Positions 18,168 to 26,897 are shown, numbered from the stretch's first letter. The stretch: DNA of 64,000 nucleotides from Bacillus sp. (in: firmicutes) (GCA_012842745.1 DUSF01000048.1:1-64000); one strand, 5' to 3'. Numbers and translations: made by a program. Notes: generated by a model not told the origin, from the letters alone.

Positions 18168-18788
18168 TTAGGCTGTCATGGAGACTCTATATATTGAAAG
18201 TAACGTTTTAAAAGTACCTTTCACAACATTTATGAATTCCTCACCATTTTGTAATAATGGATCATTTGCTGCGAAATGCCTTCCAATTAAAAATTCCCCT
18301 TTCTTCGTGTCACGGAAACGAGTCAAGCCTTTCTGCATTTCTTCACTATTTCCAACCGGGAATGCCGCTTTTTGTGTATGATCCAAAGAAATGACAAAGT
18401 CAGCTGGAATTGTTTTTAATAAATTGCTATTATTAAGCAAAGCCTCTCCAATTGCCGCTTTATTTGGCAGTTCATAAATAAAAGCAAGCCAAATAAAAAC
18501 ATGGTCATCAAATAAACCTACTTGAAAATGGGGATGCTTTTTATACCCACGCTTATTTGCAGCGATTGCTAACCATGTATCTTTAGGCGGATTAACCGTC
18601 CGGCGCGCGTGTTTTGCAATATGTAAATACATTTCATTTCCTACTAACATCGATAATTCGTCAACAAGGATTGGTCCGATTTCCTTGAATTTCGGCTGAA
18701 TTAACGCGCGGATTAATTCCATTCGCTCTTCTAGCCCACTAACTGTAAATACATCAAAATCTTTTTGTAAAAAACCATTAAAATTCAC
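18168..18788 (-). CDS. yktB: YktB family protein (UPF0637, DUF1054)
   Basis: 206 residues, soluble. The N-terminal FDVFTVSGLEERMELIRALIQPKF and internal HIAKHARRTVNPPKDTWLA are typical of the UPF0637 family. A structure of a homologue is known, but the function is not. The start is GTG 18788 with AGGAGTGA upstream. It follows yktA on the same strand, separated by a terminator hairpin. Confidence 0.88.
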   Translation of the reverse strand: MNFNGFLQKDFDVFTVSGLEERMELIRALIQPKFKEIGPILVDELSMLVGNEMYLHIAKHARRTVNPPKDTWLAIAANKRGYKKHPHFQVGLFDDHVFIWLAFIYELPNKAAIGEALLNNSNLLKTIPADFVISLDHTQKAAFPVGNSEEMQKGLTRFRDTKKGEFLIGRHFAANDPLLQNGEEFINVVKGTFKTLLSIYRVSMTA

Positions 18789-18810
18789 GTTTATTTCACT
18801 CCTAAAAAAA

Positions 18811-18836
18811 ACAAAGAGTACCTTACACCTCTTTGT
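18811..18836 (-). terminator. Intrinsic terminator after yktA
   Basis: ACAAAGAG...CTCTTTGT is an 8-bp stem with a 10-nt loop. On the minus strand it runs straight into TTTTTTTAGG. It separates yktA from yktB. Confidence 0.75.
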
Positions 18837-18846
18837 CTATCATGTT

Positions 18847-19131
18847 TTACATTTTTATCTTTTGTCCTTCATTTGTTTCCCTTGCTTTCTTTACTGTATG
18901 ATAGCAAGAATAACCTGTTGCTTTATCAAATTGCCCACATATTTGTTTTTCCTCACCTTTACTTGGAACAATCTCTTTAAAGCGTCGATACGATACCAAC
19001 AGTTTTTCACGACTGATTCCTTTTTCGTAGGCATCCTCCACACATTGAAAAAAGTAAATCACATCAATCACTTCTTGTTTGTTCCAATCAGGTGATATGG
19101 GGTAACTAAAATTTTGCAATATAAGCACCAC
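18847..19131 (-). CDS. yktA: YktA family protein (UPF0223)
   Basis: About 94 residues. The pattern YPISPDWNKQEVIDVIYFF, AYEKGISREKLLVSYRRFKEIVPSKGEEKQ is that of UPF0223, a small helical Bacillus family of unknown function. Two adjacent GTG codons (19131, 19128) and a TTG four codons in are all possible starts, and the ribosome site (AAAGAGTGG) is weak. The exact N-terminus is therefore uncertain; homologues start about seven residues later. Confidence 0.8.
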   Translation of the reverse strand: MVLILQNFSYPISPDWNKQEVIDVIYFFQCVEDAYEKGISREKLLVSYRRFKEIVPSKGEEKQICGQFDKATGYSCYHTVKKARETNEGQKIKM

Positions 19132-19149
19132 TCTTTAAAGTTATCCTAT

Positions 19150-20109
19150 TTATTCTGCCCATTTTTTCCTAAGTGATTCCGCTTCTGCAATCATTCTTGC
19201 AAACAACTCTTGAACGGTTGGAACATCTTTAATTAGTCCCATAACTTGGCCTGCCCAGCCAAACCCTTCTTTTTCATTGCCCTCATAAATATAGCGCTTA
19301 TTAGCCTCACCGCTTATGTAGTTCTTAAGATGCTCATAATCGCCGAATTCTTTTTCCAACTCAAGAATTTTCGTTGTAAACTCGCTAGAAATTGCTCTCG
19401 CAGGTGCACCAATCGAGCGCTTAATGACTACTGTGTCATTCTCTGTTCCTTCAATCAGTTTATTTTTGTAATGATCGTGGGCATGAACGCATTCTTTTGT
19501 CGCGATAAATCTTGTTCCCATTTCGATTCCTTCTGCTCCTAAAGCAAGCGCGGCCATCAAGCCGCGGCCATCACCGATTCCTCCAGATGCAATAACAGGA
19601 ATGGAAACAGCATCGACAACTTGCGGAATTAATACCATTGTTCCCGTATCCCCTCTGCCAAGATGGCCTCCGCCTTCTTGACCAACGACCATGACAGCAT
19701 CAGCACCTAATTCCTCCGCTTTTTCTGCTTGACGTCTAGCCGCAACGAGAACAAGCTTCTTAATATCCACACCTTTTAACATTTCGAAGATTGGGGCTGG
19801 ATTCCCGCCTGTTAACGTAATAACAGGAACTTTCTCATCAACAGCAACCTGAATCATATGCTCATACGGCCTGCCATGGTTGCCAAAGGCAAAATTCACC
19901 CCGAAAGGTTTATCAGTTTTTTCTCGCACTTTTCGAATCTCTTCCTTGAGAGCTTCCGGCGTTTCTAATGACATAGCTGTTATTTGCCCTAAACCACCAG
20001 CATTTGATACAGCTGCTGCTAAATCAGAATAAGCTAAATAAGCAAGTCCCCCTTGAATAATTGGATATTGAATACGTAGCAATTCAGTAACTCTTGTCTC
20101 CCACTTCAT
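19150..20109 (-). CDS. NAD(P)H-dependent flavin oxidoreductase (nitronate monooxygenase / FabK-like)
   Basis: A 319-residue TIM-barrel FMN enzyme of the 2-nitropropane dioxygenase family. Features are YPIIQGGLAYLA, VSNAGGLGQITA, VVGQEGGGHLGR, VIASGGIGDGRGLMAALALGAEGIEMGTRFIATKE and GFGWAGQVMGLI at the end. The family covers nitronate monooxygenases and FabK enoyl-ACP reductases; motif inspection does not decide between them. ATG 20109 follows GGGGGG. Confidence 0.85.
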   Translation of the reverse strand: MKWETRVTELLRIQYPIIQGGLAYLAYSDLAAAVSNAGGLGQITAMSLETPEALKEEIRKVREKTDKPFGVNFAFGNHGRPYEHMIQVAVDEKVPVITLTGGNPAPIFEMLKGVDIKKLVLVAARRQAEKAEELGADAVMVVGQEGGGHLGRGDTGTMVLIPQVVDAVSIPVIASGGIGDGRGLMAALALGAEGIEMGTRFIATKECVHAHDHYKNKLIEGTENDTVVIKRSIGAPARAISSEFTTKILELEKEFGDYEHLKNYISGEANKRYIYEGNEKEGFGWAGQVMGLIKDVPTVQELFARMIAEAESLRKKWAE

Positions 20110-20257
20110 GATTATACGTGCCCCCCTATTCCGTATTTCTCCTAGTAACTTTTAGTACATATTTTAAATAGTTCTACATAATATTACAAATTCCTTTTGG
20201 AAAATTGATATTTCTACACATTTACAAAAATAGGATAAGGAATGAAGTCGAATTTTC

Positions 20258-20285
20258 TTGAAAAATTTTATACTTCTGTTAAAAT
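20258..20285 (+). promoter_or_regulatory. Candidate sigma-A promoter of speA
   Basis: TTGAAA at 20258-20263 and TAAAAT at 20280-20285 are separated by 16 nt, about 50 nt before the speA start. The fit is moderate. Confidence 0.35.
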
Positions 20286-20334
20286 TGATTTGTTTTATGT
20301 AATGTTGTAATTTGAACGTATTGAGGTGTCTAAT

Positions 20335-21807
20335 TTGAATCAAAATAAAACTCCCCTTTTTACAGGGTTATTAGAACATACTAAAAAAAATCCATTTCAA
20401 TTCCATATCCCCGGGCATAAAAAGGGGACAGGTGTTGATCCAGAATTTAAAGATTTCATTGGCGATAATGCGTTTTCGATTGACTTGATAAATATAGGTC
20501 CATTAGATGATTTGCATCACCCGCATGGCATCATCCAAGAAGCACAAGAATTAGCGGCAGAAGCCTTTGGCGCTGATTATACCTTTTTCTCTATACAAGG
20601 GACAAGTGGTGCCATCATGACAATGATCATGTCTGTTTGCGGACCTGGTGATAAAATTATTATACCTAGAAACGTCCATAAATCAATTATGTCCGCAATC
20701 ATTTTCTCAGGTGCTACCCCTATTTTTATTCATCCTGAGATTGATAAAAACCTCGGGATTTCCCATGGTATCACAACAGATGCGGTCAAACGAGCATTAA
20801 AGAAACACCCTGATGCCAAAGGGGTATTAGTCATCAATCCAACATATTTCGGAATTGCCGCAAACTTAAAAGAAATTGTTGATATTGCTCATTCCTATAA
20901 TATCCCTGTTCTTGTCGATGAAGCCCATGGTGTTCATATCCATTTTCATGATGAACTACCGATGTCGGCAATGCAAGCTGGGGCAGATATGGCAGCAACA
21001 AGCGTTCATAAACTTGGCGGCTCCATGACCCAAAGTTCCATTTTAAATATAAAAGAAGGTCTTGTGTCTGCGAAACATGTTCAAACAATCATAAGCATGT
21101 TAACAACGACATCTACTTCTTATTTATTATTAGCATCATTAGATTGCGCTCGTAGACAGCTCGCTATTAAAGGAAAAGAACTCGCCGATAAAGCGATTCG
21201 CCTTGCTGAGTCAGCACGAAAACAAATTAACGAAATCCCTAATCTTTATTGTGTTGGCAAAGAAATTCTTGGTACAAAAGCAACATTTGATTACGACCCA
21301 ACAAAGCTAATTATTTCCGTAAAGGATCTAGGCATGACAGGTCATGAAGTTGAAGTTTGGCTTCGCGAAAACTTTACGATTGAAGTTGAACTTTCTGACC
21401 TATATAACATCCTTTGTATTATTACACCAGGGGATTCAGAAGAAGAAATTGGGATTTTAGTTCATGCCCTTAACGAGTTGTCAATAAGTCGTAGTGAATT
21501 AAGAGCAGCTACTAAGACAGTGGAAGTCCACGTCCCAAATATCCCGCTATTAGCACTTTCACCAAGAGATGCTTTTTATTCAAAGACAGAAGTCGTTCCT
21601 TTTGAAGAGTCAATTGGGCGAATTATTGCAGAATTTGTAATGGTTTACCCACCAGGGATTCCAATATTAATTCCAGGGGAAATTATTTCAAAAGAAAATT
21701 TAGATTATATAAGAGAGAATTTGGAAGTGGGTCTGCCTGTTCAAGGACCTGAAGACCCAGAGCTTAAATCAATTCGTGTTATAAAAGAATATCGTGCGAT
21801 TAAATAA
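20335..21807 (+). CDS. speA: Arginine decarboxylase (fold type I, biosynthetic)
   Basis: 490 residues. A PLP-dependent decarboxylase of the Orn/Lys/Arg major domain family that lacks the long N-terminal wing of the inducible enzymes. It keeps FHIPGHKKG, FFSIQGTSGAIM, LVDEAHGVHIHFH and the PLP lysine in TSVHKLGGS (about residue 224). In B. subtilis SpeA turns arginine to agmatine for polyamine synthesis. The start is TTG 20335 (GAGGTG 6 nt upstream), matching the known N-terminus. The SR1 small RNA lies convergent just downstream, as part of the arginine-linked neighbourhood. Confidence 0.93.
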   Translation: MNQNKTPLFTGLLEHTKKNPFQFHIPGHKKGTGVDPEFKDFIGDNAFSIDLINIGPLDDLHHPHGIIQEAQELAAEAFGADYTFFSIQGTSGAIMTMIMSVCGPGDKIIIPRNVHKSIMSAIIFSGATPIFIHPEIDKNLGISHGITTDAVKRALKKHPDAKGVLVINPTYFGIAANLKEIVDIAHSYNIPVLVDEAHGVHIHFHDELPMSAMQAGADMAATSVHKLGGSMTQSSILNIKEGLVSAKHVQTIISMLTTTSTSYLLLASLDCARRQLAIKGKELADKAIRLAESARKQINEIPNLYCVGKEILGTKATFDYDPTKLIISVKDLGMTGHEVEVWLRENFTIEVELSDLYNILCIITPGDSEEEIGILVHALNELSISRSELRAATKTVEVHVPNIPLLALSPRDAFYSKTEVVPFEESIGRIIAEFVMVYPPGIPILIPGEIISKENLDYIRENLEVGLPVQGPEDPELKSIRVIKEYRAIK

Positions 21808-21812
21808 AAGAA

Positions 21813-21836
21813 GAGTGTGGCCATTGTGCCACACTC
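21813..21836. terminator. Bidirectional terminator between speA and SR1
   Basis: GAGTGTGGC-CATTGT-GCCACACTC is a perfect 9-bp stem. On the minus strand it is followed by TTCTTTTATTT and would end the SR1-like RNA. On the plus strand it is followed by CGATTATTTT and would end speA. Confidence 0.85.
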
Positions 21837-21863
21837 CGATTATTTTAATCAATTAACAGATCG

Positions 21864-21983
21864 TTATTTCTCTTGCTTTTCATGCTTACAGCAATCACAG
21901 TTTTTGGCATAAAGCGTTGTCACTTTTTCATCTTCAAAGTGCTCAATGGTGTTCTCACATTGCTGACATACGATCGTGCCCAT
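21864..21983 (-). CDS. sr1P: GapA-binding peptide SR1P
   Basis: 39 residues starting MGTIVCQQCENTI and continuing HFEDEKVTTLYAKNC, clearly the SR1P family. Cysteines at 6, 9, 29, 31 and 32 could bind a metal. In B. subtilis SR1P binds GapA, stabilises the gapA operon mRNA and promotes the GapA-RNase J1 interaction. A perfect AAAGGAG precedes the ATG at 21983. The frame is too short for routine ORF calling. RNase J1 (rnjA) is also encoded in this window. Confidence 0.88.
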   Translation of the reverse strand: MGTIVCQQCENTIEHFEDEKVTTLYAKNCDCCKHEKQEK

Positions 21984-22004
21984 GATTTTTCATCTCCTTT
22001 TGAT

Positions 22005-22018
22005 TGGAAACGCTTTAA
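22005..22018 (-). promoter_or_regulatory. Possible cre (CcpA) site in the SR1 leader
   Basis: On the minus strand TTAAAGCGTTTCCA agrees with the cre consensus TGWAANCGNTNWCA at about 12 of 14 positions. It lies around +11 to +24 of the predicted transcript, a position suited to roadblock repression. B. subtilis SR1 is repressed under glycolytic conditions mainly by CcpN and weakly by CcpA. No CcpN site was identified by eye. Confidence 0.4.
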
Positions 22019-22034
22019 TTAAGCTTATATTTAA

Positions 22035-22063
22035 ATGATAATGCGCTATACTATTGATGTCAA
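22035..22063 (-). promoter_or_regulatory. Sigma-A promoter of SR1
   Basis: On the minus strand a perfect -35 TTGACA (22058-22063) and TATCAT (22035-22040) are separated by exactly 17 nt. This is the best promoter match seen in the window. It predicts transcription from about 22028. Confidence 0.75.
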
Positions 22064-22243
22064 TCATGATTTTGAGTATAACATATTTGCGTATTTTTCT
22101 TATAAAATTCATCCGTATACAGTTAGGAAATACAGTCGGGGGCCCCAATTCTTCTTCTGTGCTTTTCTTAGTTGTAAACAGACTTTAAAAAATGCTATGA
22201 TATTATTCGGAGTTAAAGTATACGGTTTAGAGGGGGATTTTAT

Positions 22244-22678
22244 ATGTCGAAATCAGCATACATAAAACTTGTACCAGCTTCCAATAAGCAAGAAGTAACT
22301 TTAAATGATTTAAAAGATTATTTAGAGTATTATCAGGAAATTACAAGTAAAACTGGCGAACAGCTTCATTGGGATTATGAAAACTCAGCTTTTCCATACG
22401 AAATAAAAGAACGCGAAGATTCAAATAATGAGTGGTTTTATTTAAAATCGAAAGCCGATCGCTATAATTACATTCTTTTAGGGGTAGGCTCTGAAGAAGT
22501 TAAAGAAGATGATGGCACTGCAAGAAAGCAAAATTATATTCAAATCACCCTACCTGACACAGCTTTATATGGTGATAAAAATAAAGCTGTTGAATTCGCG
22601 AAATTTTTAGGTAAAAAATTAAATGGTGAACTCCATCTTTTCAATGATAGAATCATGTATTTTTATGATAAAAAATAA
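22244..22678 (+). CDS. DUF1885 family protein
   Basis: 144 residues, soluble, beginning MSKSAYIKLVPASNKQEVTL. It continues with LEYYQEITSKTGEQLHWDYENSAFPY and a C-terminal KFLGKKLNGELHLFNDRIMYFY. The N-terminal pattern fits DUF1885, a Bacillaceae family with a solved structure but no known function. AGAGGGGGA precedes the ATG at 22244. It is monocistronic, ending in a strong terminator. Confidence 0.65.
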   Translation: MSKSAYIKLVPASNKQEVTLNDLKDYLEYYQEITSKTGEQLHWDYENSAFPYEIKEREDSNNEWFYLKSKADRYNYILLGVGSEEVKEDDGTARKQNYIQITLPDTALYGDKNKAVEFAKFLGKKLNGELHLFNDRIMYFYDKK

Positions 22679-22695
22679 TTAAATTGGATGAAAAT

Positions 22696-22742
22696 AAGGC
22701 TATCAAAAAGAAGGCGAACGGCTAGCCCTTTTTGATAGCCTT
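22696..22742. terminator. Bidirectional terminator after DUF1885 gene
   Basis: AAGGCTATCAAAAAG and CTTTTTGATAGCCTT form a perfect 15-bp stem with an inner region GGCGAACGGCTAGCC. It is shared with the convergent M23 lipoprotein gene. Confidence 0.9.
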
Positions 22743-23822
22743 TTAACTTGCAAAAACAACTTTTAATACTTTTACAATTTCCTTCTCTGTTAACCCTTTC
22801 CAAAATAATTCCCCTCGATATAATAGGTCTAAATGGAGGTGCAATTCGGTATCATCGCCTTTCACATCACCGCTTGTCCCAGAATTGCCGACATAACCGA
22901 TTAAAGTATGAGCATTGACAACATCCCCTACTTGTAAATCAGCAGATATTCGGTCTAAGTGGGCGAATCGTGCCTGAAGCCCATTGTCGTACTGCACCCA
23001 AACTTGCCGTCCACGTAACCGATCCAAAATATAAACTGGAGTAACCCCTGCATCGGCTGCAACCTCCAAGTCACGATTCCGTTCCTCTCTTGACGAGTAA
23101 CGATTGTATTCATGGTCAGCCCGAACGACAACCCCTTTTGCCATCGCGAAAATTTCAGTATTTCTGTTGATTGGTACACCTGTTGAAAACCCATACCAAT
23201 CCATGCCTTCATGAACCCCATTTCGATATGCTCTTTTTGCACCTGGCAAATGTGATGGGATTGTATCAACTTGCGCTTTCTTTATCGGACTCTCAAGGAT
23301 ACTCATAATCTCTATTACATTTTCGAAACTGCCTAAATGTGAAAGTGCTTCCACTTCATTGTTTCCCTTATCACTATGCTTTATCATCTTGTCACTATTG
23401 ATAAACGCTTGTTCATTTGTTGCTTTTACATGTAGTCGTAAAAATTTGTTTAAAAACTGAGCAGATAACCAAGCTTGGTCATCAATAATTTTAAAATCAT
23501 TTCCGTTTCCAGGTAAAAATAAACCATCCTTTTGGACAACGGGAACCCCTTCAATTAAATAAAATTGGTGGTCACTGCTATGTAACAATAATGTTTTATT
23601 TGTTTTATCAAACTTCGCTTCCCCTTCAATCAACTGTTGCAGTGATTGGACAGAGATAAGCACGTCATTTTCAACTCTTTTAAACGGTGCTTCCACCCAA
23701 ACGTCATTCTCCATCTTTTCCTTTGTTTCTTTTGCTTCTTCATTATTTTCCTTATGGAGAAAGTTTCCTTGACACCCGAACACAAACACTAAACAAACAA
23801 AGCTTAGGAGCAGTTGTTTCAA
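22743..23822 (-). CDS. M23 family (LytM-like) peptidase lipoprotein
   Basis: 359 residues. A lipobox VFGC gives lipidation at Cys17. Residues about 40-140 resemble the copper-amine-oxidase N-terminal (stalk) domain (DVLISVQSLQQLIEGEA, WLSAQFLNKFL). The C-terminal M23 endopeptidase domain has zinc ligands His204-x3-Asp208 (HEGMD), His288 and the HLH motif at 328-330. An unusual insert of about 35 charged residues follows the first core strands. It probably cleaves peptidoglycan stem peptides on the cell surface. The catalytic set is complete, so activity is plausible. Confidence 0.85.
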   Translation of the reverse strand: MKQLLLSFVCLVFVFGCQGNFLHKENNEEAKETKEKMENDVWVEAPFKRVENDVLISVQSLQQLIEGEAKFDKTNKTLLLHSSDHQFYLIEGVPVVQKDGLFLPGNGNDFKIIDDQAWLSAQFLNKFLRLHVKATNEQAFINSDKMIKHSDKGNNEVEALSHLGSFENVIEIMSILESPIKKAQVDTIPSHLPGAKRAYRNGVHEGMDWYGFSTGVPINRNTEIFAMAKGVVVRADHEYNRYSSREERNRDLEVAADAGVTPVYILDRLRGRQVWVQYDNGLQARFAHLDRISADLQVGDVVNAHTLIGYVGNSGTSGDVKGDDTELHLHLDLLYRGELFWKGLTEKEIVKVLKVVFAS

Positions 23823-23896
23823 TTAACCCACACCCCCATTATTTTCGCAATTTGATAACCTCCTTCATTGTTTCCTGTTTTATTGAAATTATACAA

Positions 23897-23919
23897 AAAG
23901 AGGCCATTTCAGCCTCTTT
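23897..23919 (-). terminator. Intrinsic terminator after polysaccharide deacetylase gene
   Basis: AAAGAGGC-CATTTCA-GCCTCTTT; on the minus strand it is followed by TTGTATAATTT. It separates the deacetylase gene from the M23 gene. Confidence 0.75.
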
Positions 23920-23928
23920 CTTCACATC

Positions 23929-24768
23929 TTATTGCAAAGTTTCAATTAATTGTGGATCGGCGATTGTGTAACCTTTGTTTTGTAGACCTGTAACAATATC
24001 TTTTAGCGCATCCCGCGTCCACTCGCGATCATGCATTAATAAATTCGCACCATTATGAAGAAGATTTGTGTTCACCATAATGTCCGTTAATGCTTCTTTA
24101 GACATATACTCTTTCATAAAATCATAGCCATATGTCCAATTCATTAATACCATTTTTTCATCAAGAGCAAGCTGTCGGCTATAATCCGTATTCGCACCAA
24201 AAGGGGCACGGAAAAATTTCGGCCTTTCACCAATAATCTCCTCTACTACGTTGTTAAGTCCAACGATTTCTTTATATTGCTCTTCATTTGATAATTTTTT
24301 TAAATTTTCATGGGTCATCGTATGGTTGCCAATCAGAAAACCCATGTCATGAATTTCTTTTAACACTGCTTTTTGCTCATCCGTCACTAAGAAATGTCCA
24401 TTCACAAAGAAAATGGCATTCACTTTTAATGCTTGTAATGTTTTGGCCATTTCCAAAGCATATTTATCTGGAGCATCATCAATCGTTAACAACACAATAT
24501 TGTCAGATGACTCATGAAGCGGTTCGATATTGAAATTAGCTGAATGTATTTTATAAAGTGGTACTTGACTAGAACTTTCCATTTGTTTATCTTCAGCAAA
24601 ACCCTCTTCTTTACTGTCCGTTCTATTGTTATCCTGTTGTTTACTAGACCGTGTGGCTTCCAACTGTACGTTCCCCGTTTCTTTTTGTTGCCCTTGACTT
24701 TCAACATGTGAACAAGCAGCAACCATAAATAAAAGAACGACTATAAAAAAACAAGCTCTCCATTTCAT
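23929..24768 (-). CDS. Polysaccharide deacetylase (NodB domain) lipoprotein
   Basis: 279 residues. A lipobox MVAAC puts the lipid on Cys19, followed by a Gln/Ser/Lys-rich linker to about residue 85. The NodB domain shows motif 1 LLTIDDAPDK (catalytic Asp and metal Asp), motif 2 GNHTMTHENL (metal His pair), motif 3 RAPFGANTDYS and the late LLMHDREWT. It likely deacetylates a cell-wall glycan such as peptidoglycan or a secondary polymer; the substrate is not clear. GGGGGAC lies before ATG 24768. Confidence 0.85.
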   Translation of the reverse strand: MKWRACFFIVVLLFMVAACSHVESQGQQKETGNVQLEATRSSKQQDNNRTDSKEEGFAEDKQMESSSQVPLYKIHSANFNIEPLHESSDNIVLLTIDDAPDKYALEMAKTLQALKVNAIFFVNGHFLVTDEQKAVLKEIHDMGFLIGNHTMTHENLKKLSNEEQYKEIVGLNNVVEEIIGERPKFFRAPFGANTDYSRQLALDEKMVLMNWTYGYDFMKEYMSKEALTDIMVNTNLLHNGANLLMHDREWTRDALKDIVTGLQNKGYTIADPQLIETLQ

Positions 24769-24993
24769 TTTTGATGTCCCCCATATACAAAAGATGATAT
24801 CCTTTCCATTATAGAGTAAATTTATTTAAACATCACCAAAAATACAGGAAATGTTTCACAACTATATCTAGTATTGTTAATTTTTCATTTATGTAACAAA
24901 TAGATGACAATACTTCCACTTTTTAAAATGAATGATAAAATATGACATAGGCACACATACATAATTTCTCTTTCAGAAAGAAGTGAGCAACAT

Positions 24994-25392
24994 ATGAAAA
25001 AGAAACTAAAATCGATCTTTTTATCCATCTTATTATTAACTGCCTTATCGGCCTGTAATACGGTCGATAGCAACGCGATCTCAAAAATTAATTTGGAAGG
25101 CGAAGGCTATCATTTACTGTTTTTTTCTGACGAAGAAAAAATTAAGTTAGAAAATAACTATTATGATGTCTTGCTAGAGCTTAGACTAAAGTTCCCAGAT
25201 GAAATGGCAGATGTCATTCTTGTTCAATCAACAAACAAGAATGAAAAGATTAAAAAGTTCGATGTCAGTGTCTATCCGACTTTAATTGTCATCAAAGATG
25301 GGGAAGAAAAGACACGAATTGAAGGCAAGAAAAGTAAGAGAGAAATTATGAATCATCTTATGGATGCCATGGAAAAACAAAAAACGGAATAA
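24994..25392 (+). CDS. Lipoprotein with thioredoxin-like fold, no CxxC
   Basis: 132 residues with lipobox LSAC (Cys21). The mature part ends with KFDVSVYPTLIVIKDGEEKTRIEGKKSKREIMNHL. This is the classic C-terminal half of a thioredoxin fold, with the cis-Pro motif YPT and a GEE turn. The N-terminal half (HLLFFSDEE) has no CxxC, so it cannot be a normal disulfide oxidoreductase. It could be a redox-inactive, binding-only protein. No close named family is recognised. It is convergent with pdhD. Confidence 0.65.
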   Translation: MKKKLKSIFLSILLLTALSACNTVDSNAISKINLEGEGYHLLFFSDEEKIKLENNYYDVLLELRLKFPDEMADVILVQSTNKNEKIKKFDVSVYPTLIVIKDGEEKTRIEGKKSKREIMNHLMDAMEKQKTE

Positions 25393-25413
25393 ATTACTTT
25401 TCTGTTTGCCAAA

Positions 25414-25465
25414 AAGGCTGTTTTAAAAGTATTTGTATATAGTACTTCTGAAACAGCCGCTTCTT
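25414..25465. terminator. Bidirectional terminator, lipoprotein gene / pdhD
   Basis: GGCTGTTTTAAAAGTA and TACTTCTGAAACAGCC pair with a few mismatches. T runs follow on both strands. It ends the pdh operon and the convergent lipoprotein gene. Confidence 0.78.
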
Positions 25466-25481
25466 TTTTATTTTAGCTTCA

Positions 25482-26894
25482 TTATTTAACAATATGAATT
25501 GGGCTTCCAATGGCTACTTCAGCGGCTTCCATTGTAATTTCCCCAAGCGTTGGATGGGCATGGATTGTTAAAGCGATATCTTCCGCTGTCATTCCTGCCT
25601 CAATGGCTAGGCCAAGCTCTGCGATCATATCTGAAGCATTAGAACCAACAATTTGCGCCCCAATAATTAAACCGTCCTCTTTTCGGGTAACAAGCTTCAT
25701 AAATCCATCTGCTTCGTTGAGAGCTAATGCCCGCCCGTTAGCCGCAAAGGGAAATTTCGCAGTAACTACTTCAATATGTGCATCCTTCGCTTCTTTTTCA
25801 AAATAACCAACAGACGCACATTCTGGGTCTGAAAATACAACAGCTGGTATGGCAATGTAATCGATTTCGGAAGGCTGACCAGAAATCACTTCTGCAGCAA
25901 TCTTTCCTTCATAGGAAGCTTTATGGGCAAGCTGCGGCCCTTCAACGATATCGCCAATTGCATAAATATTCGGAATCGACGTTCGGCATTGCTTATTGAT
26001 TTTTAGTAGCCCTCGTTCTGTCATCTCCATTCCTAAATCTTCAAGTCCAAAATCGGCTGTGTTAGGCTTTCTGCCAACTGTTACAAGCAAATAATCGCCT
26101 TCAACTGTCCTTGCCTCACCATTTGCTTCAAAGGTCACTTTTACACTAGTTTCCGTTTCTTCCACCCCTTTGGCTAGGGCCTTCGTAAAAATTTCTACAT
26201 TCCCTTTTTTCTTTAACCTTTTTTTGACAACGGCACTCATTTGTTTTTCAAAACCGTTTAGAATTTCTTCCGTACCTTCTATAATGGTAATTTCGCTGCC
26301 AAAATTTGCATAAGCTGTACCAAGCTCAATTCCGATTACACCACCACCAATTATAATCATTTTCCTAGGAATTTCCGTAAGTGCTAAAGCTCCTGTAGAA
26401 TCAAGAACTCGCTGCGAATATTTAAAAGCAGGTAGTTCAATCGGTGTAGAGCCCGTGGCGATAATTGCGTTTTTAAATTTATACGTTTGCGCTGCCTTCT
26501 CAGTCATTACCCGGACAGTGTTGGGATCAACGAAATAAGCCTCGCCATACACTATTTCAACCTTATTTCCTTTTAACAAAGCACCAACACCGCTTGTCAG
26601 TTTATTTACAACGCTTGCTTTCCATTCCTGCACTTTCCCAAAATCAACCTTCACATTCTCCGTAGTGATACCTATGTCTTCTGAATGTTTAGCTGTTTCG
26701 TAGCGATGACCCGCGGAAATAAGTGCTTTTGAAGGTATACAGCCTACATTTAAACACACTCCCCCAAGATTTGCTTTTTCGATAATCGTCACCTTTTGAC
26801 CAAGCTGTGCTGCTCGTATTGCCGCTACATATCCTCCAGGCCCAGCTCCTACAACAAGCGTTTCTGTTTCAATCGGAAAATCTCCTACGACCAT
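25482..26894 (-). CDS. pdhD: Dihydrolipoamide dehydrogenase (E3)
   Basis: 470 residues. FAD-binding [12 protein letters not shown] at the N-terminus, redox disulfide [16 protein letters not shown]-binding [13 protein letters not shown], the second FAD contact YAIGDIVEG, and the catalytic His-Glu in HAHPTLGE. It reoxidises dihydrolipoamide of E2 with NAD+ and may serve other 2-oxoacid dehydrogenases too. It is very similar to B. subtilis PdhD, is last in pdhABCD and starts 3 nt after pdhC. Confidence 0.97.
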   Translation of the reverse strand: MVVGDFPIETETLVVGAGPGGYVAAIRAAQLGQKVTIIEKANLGGVCLNVGCIPSKALISAGHRYETAKHSEDIGITTENVKVDFGKVQEWKASVVNKLTSGVGALLKGNKVEIVYGEAYFVDPNTVRVMTEKAAQTYKFKNAIIATGSTPIELPAFKYSQRVLDSTGALALTEIPRKMIIIGGGVIGIELGTAYANFGSEITIIEGTEEILNGFEKQMSAVVKKRLKKKGNVEIFTKALAKGVEETETSVKVTFEANGEARTVEGDYLLVTVGRKPNTADFGLEDLGMEMTERGLLKINKQCRTSIPNIYAIGDIVEGPQLAHKASYEGKIAAEVISGQPSEIDYIAIPAVVFSDPECASVGYFEKEAKDAHIEVVTAKFPFAANGRALALNEADGFMKLVTRKEDGLIIGAQIVGSNASDMIAELGLAIEAGMTAEDIALTIHAHPTLGEITMEAAEVAIGSPIHIVK

Positions 26895-26897
26895 CCT

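Larger units (their letters stand above)
21806..22028 (-). ncRNA. sr1: SR1-like dual-function small RNA
   Basis: A complete small transcription unit of about 220 nt. It has a strong promoter at 22035-22063, a predicted 5' end near 22028, a short leader, the 39-codon SR1P frame and the terminator at 21813-21836. In B. subtilis SR1 is about 205 nt, encoded between pdhD and speA. It base-pairs with ahrC mRNA to inhibit translation of the arginine catabolism activator and also encodes SR1P. Gene context here is the same. The ahrC-pairing segment cannot be checked without the ahrC gene. Ends are inferred, not measured. Confidence 0.75.

Noticed and set aside
18119..18178. Terminator or RNA element after the 72-aa gene
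   Set aside because: The stems CAGCC/GGCTG and GTATT/AATAC are short and interrupted and no T tract follows; too weak to list.
22035..22265. 76-aa plus-strand ORF upstream of the DUF1885 gene
   Set aside because: It overlaps the SR1 promoter and has no ribosome site; low-complexity translation.
24994..25392. Thiol-disulfide oxidoreductase call for the thioredoxin-like lipoprotein
   Set aside because: No CxxC is present; only the fold resemblance remains.
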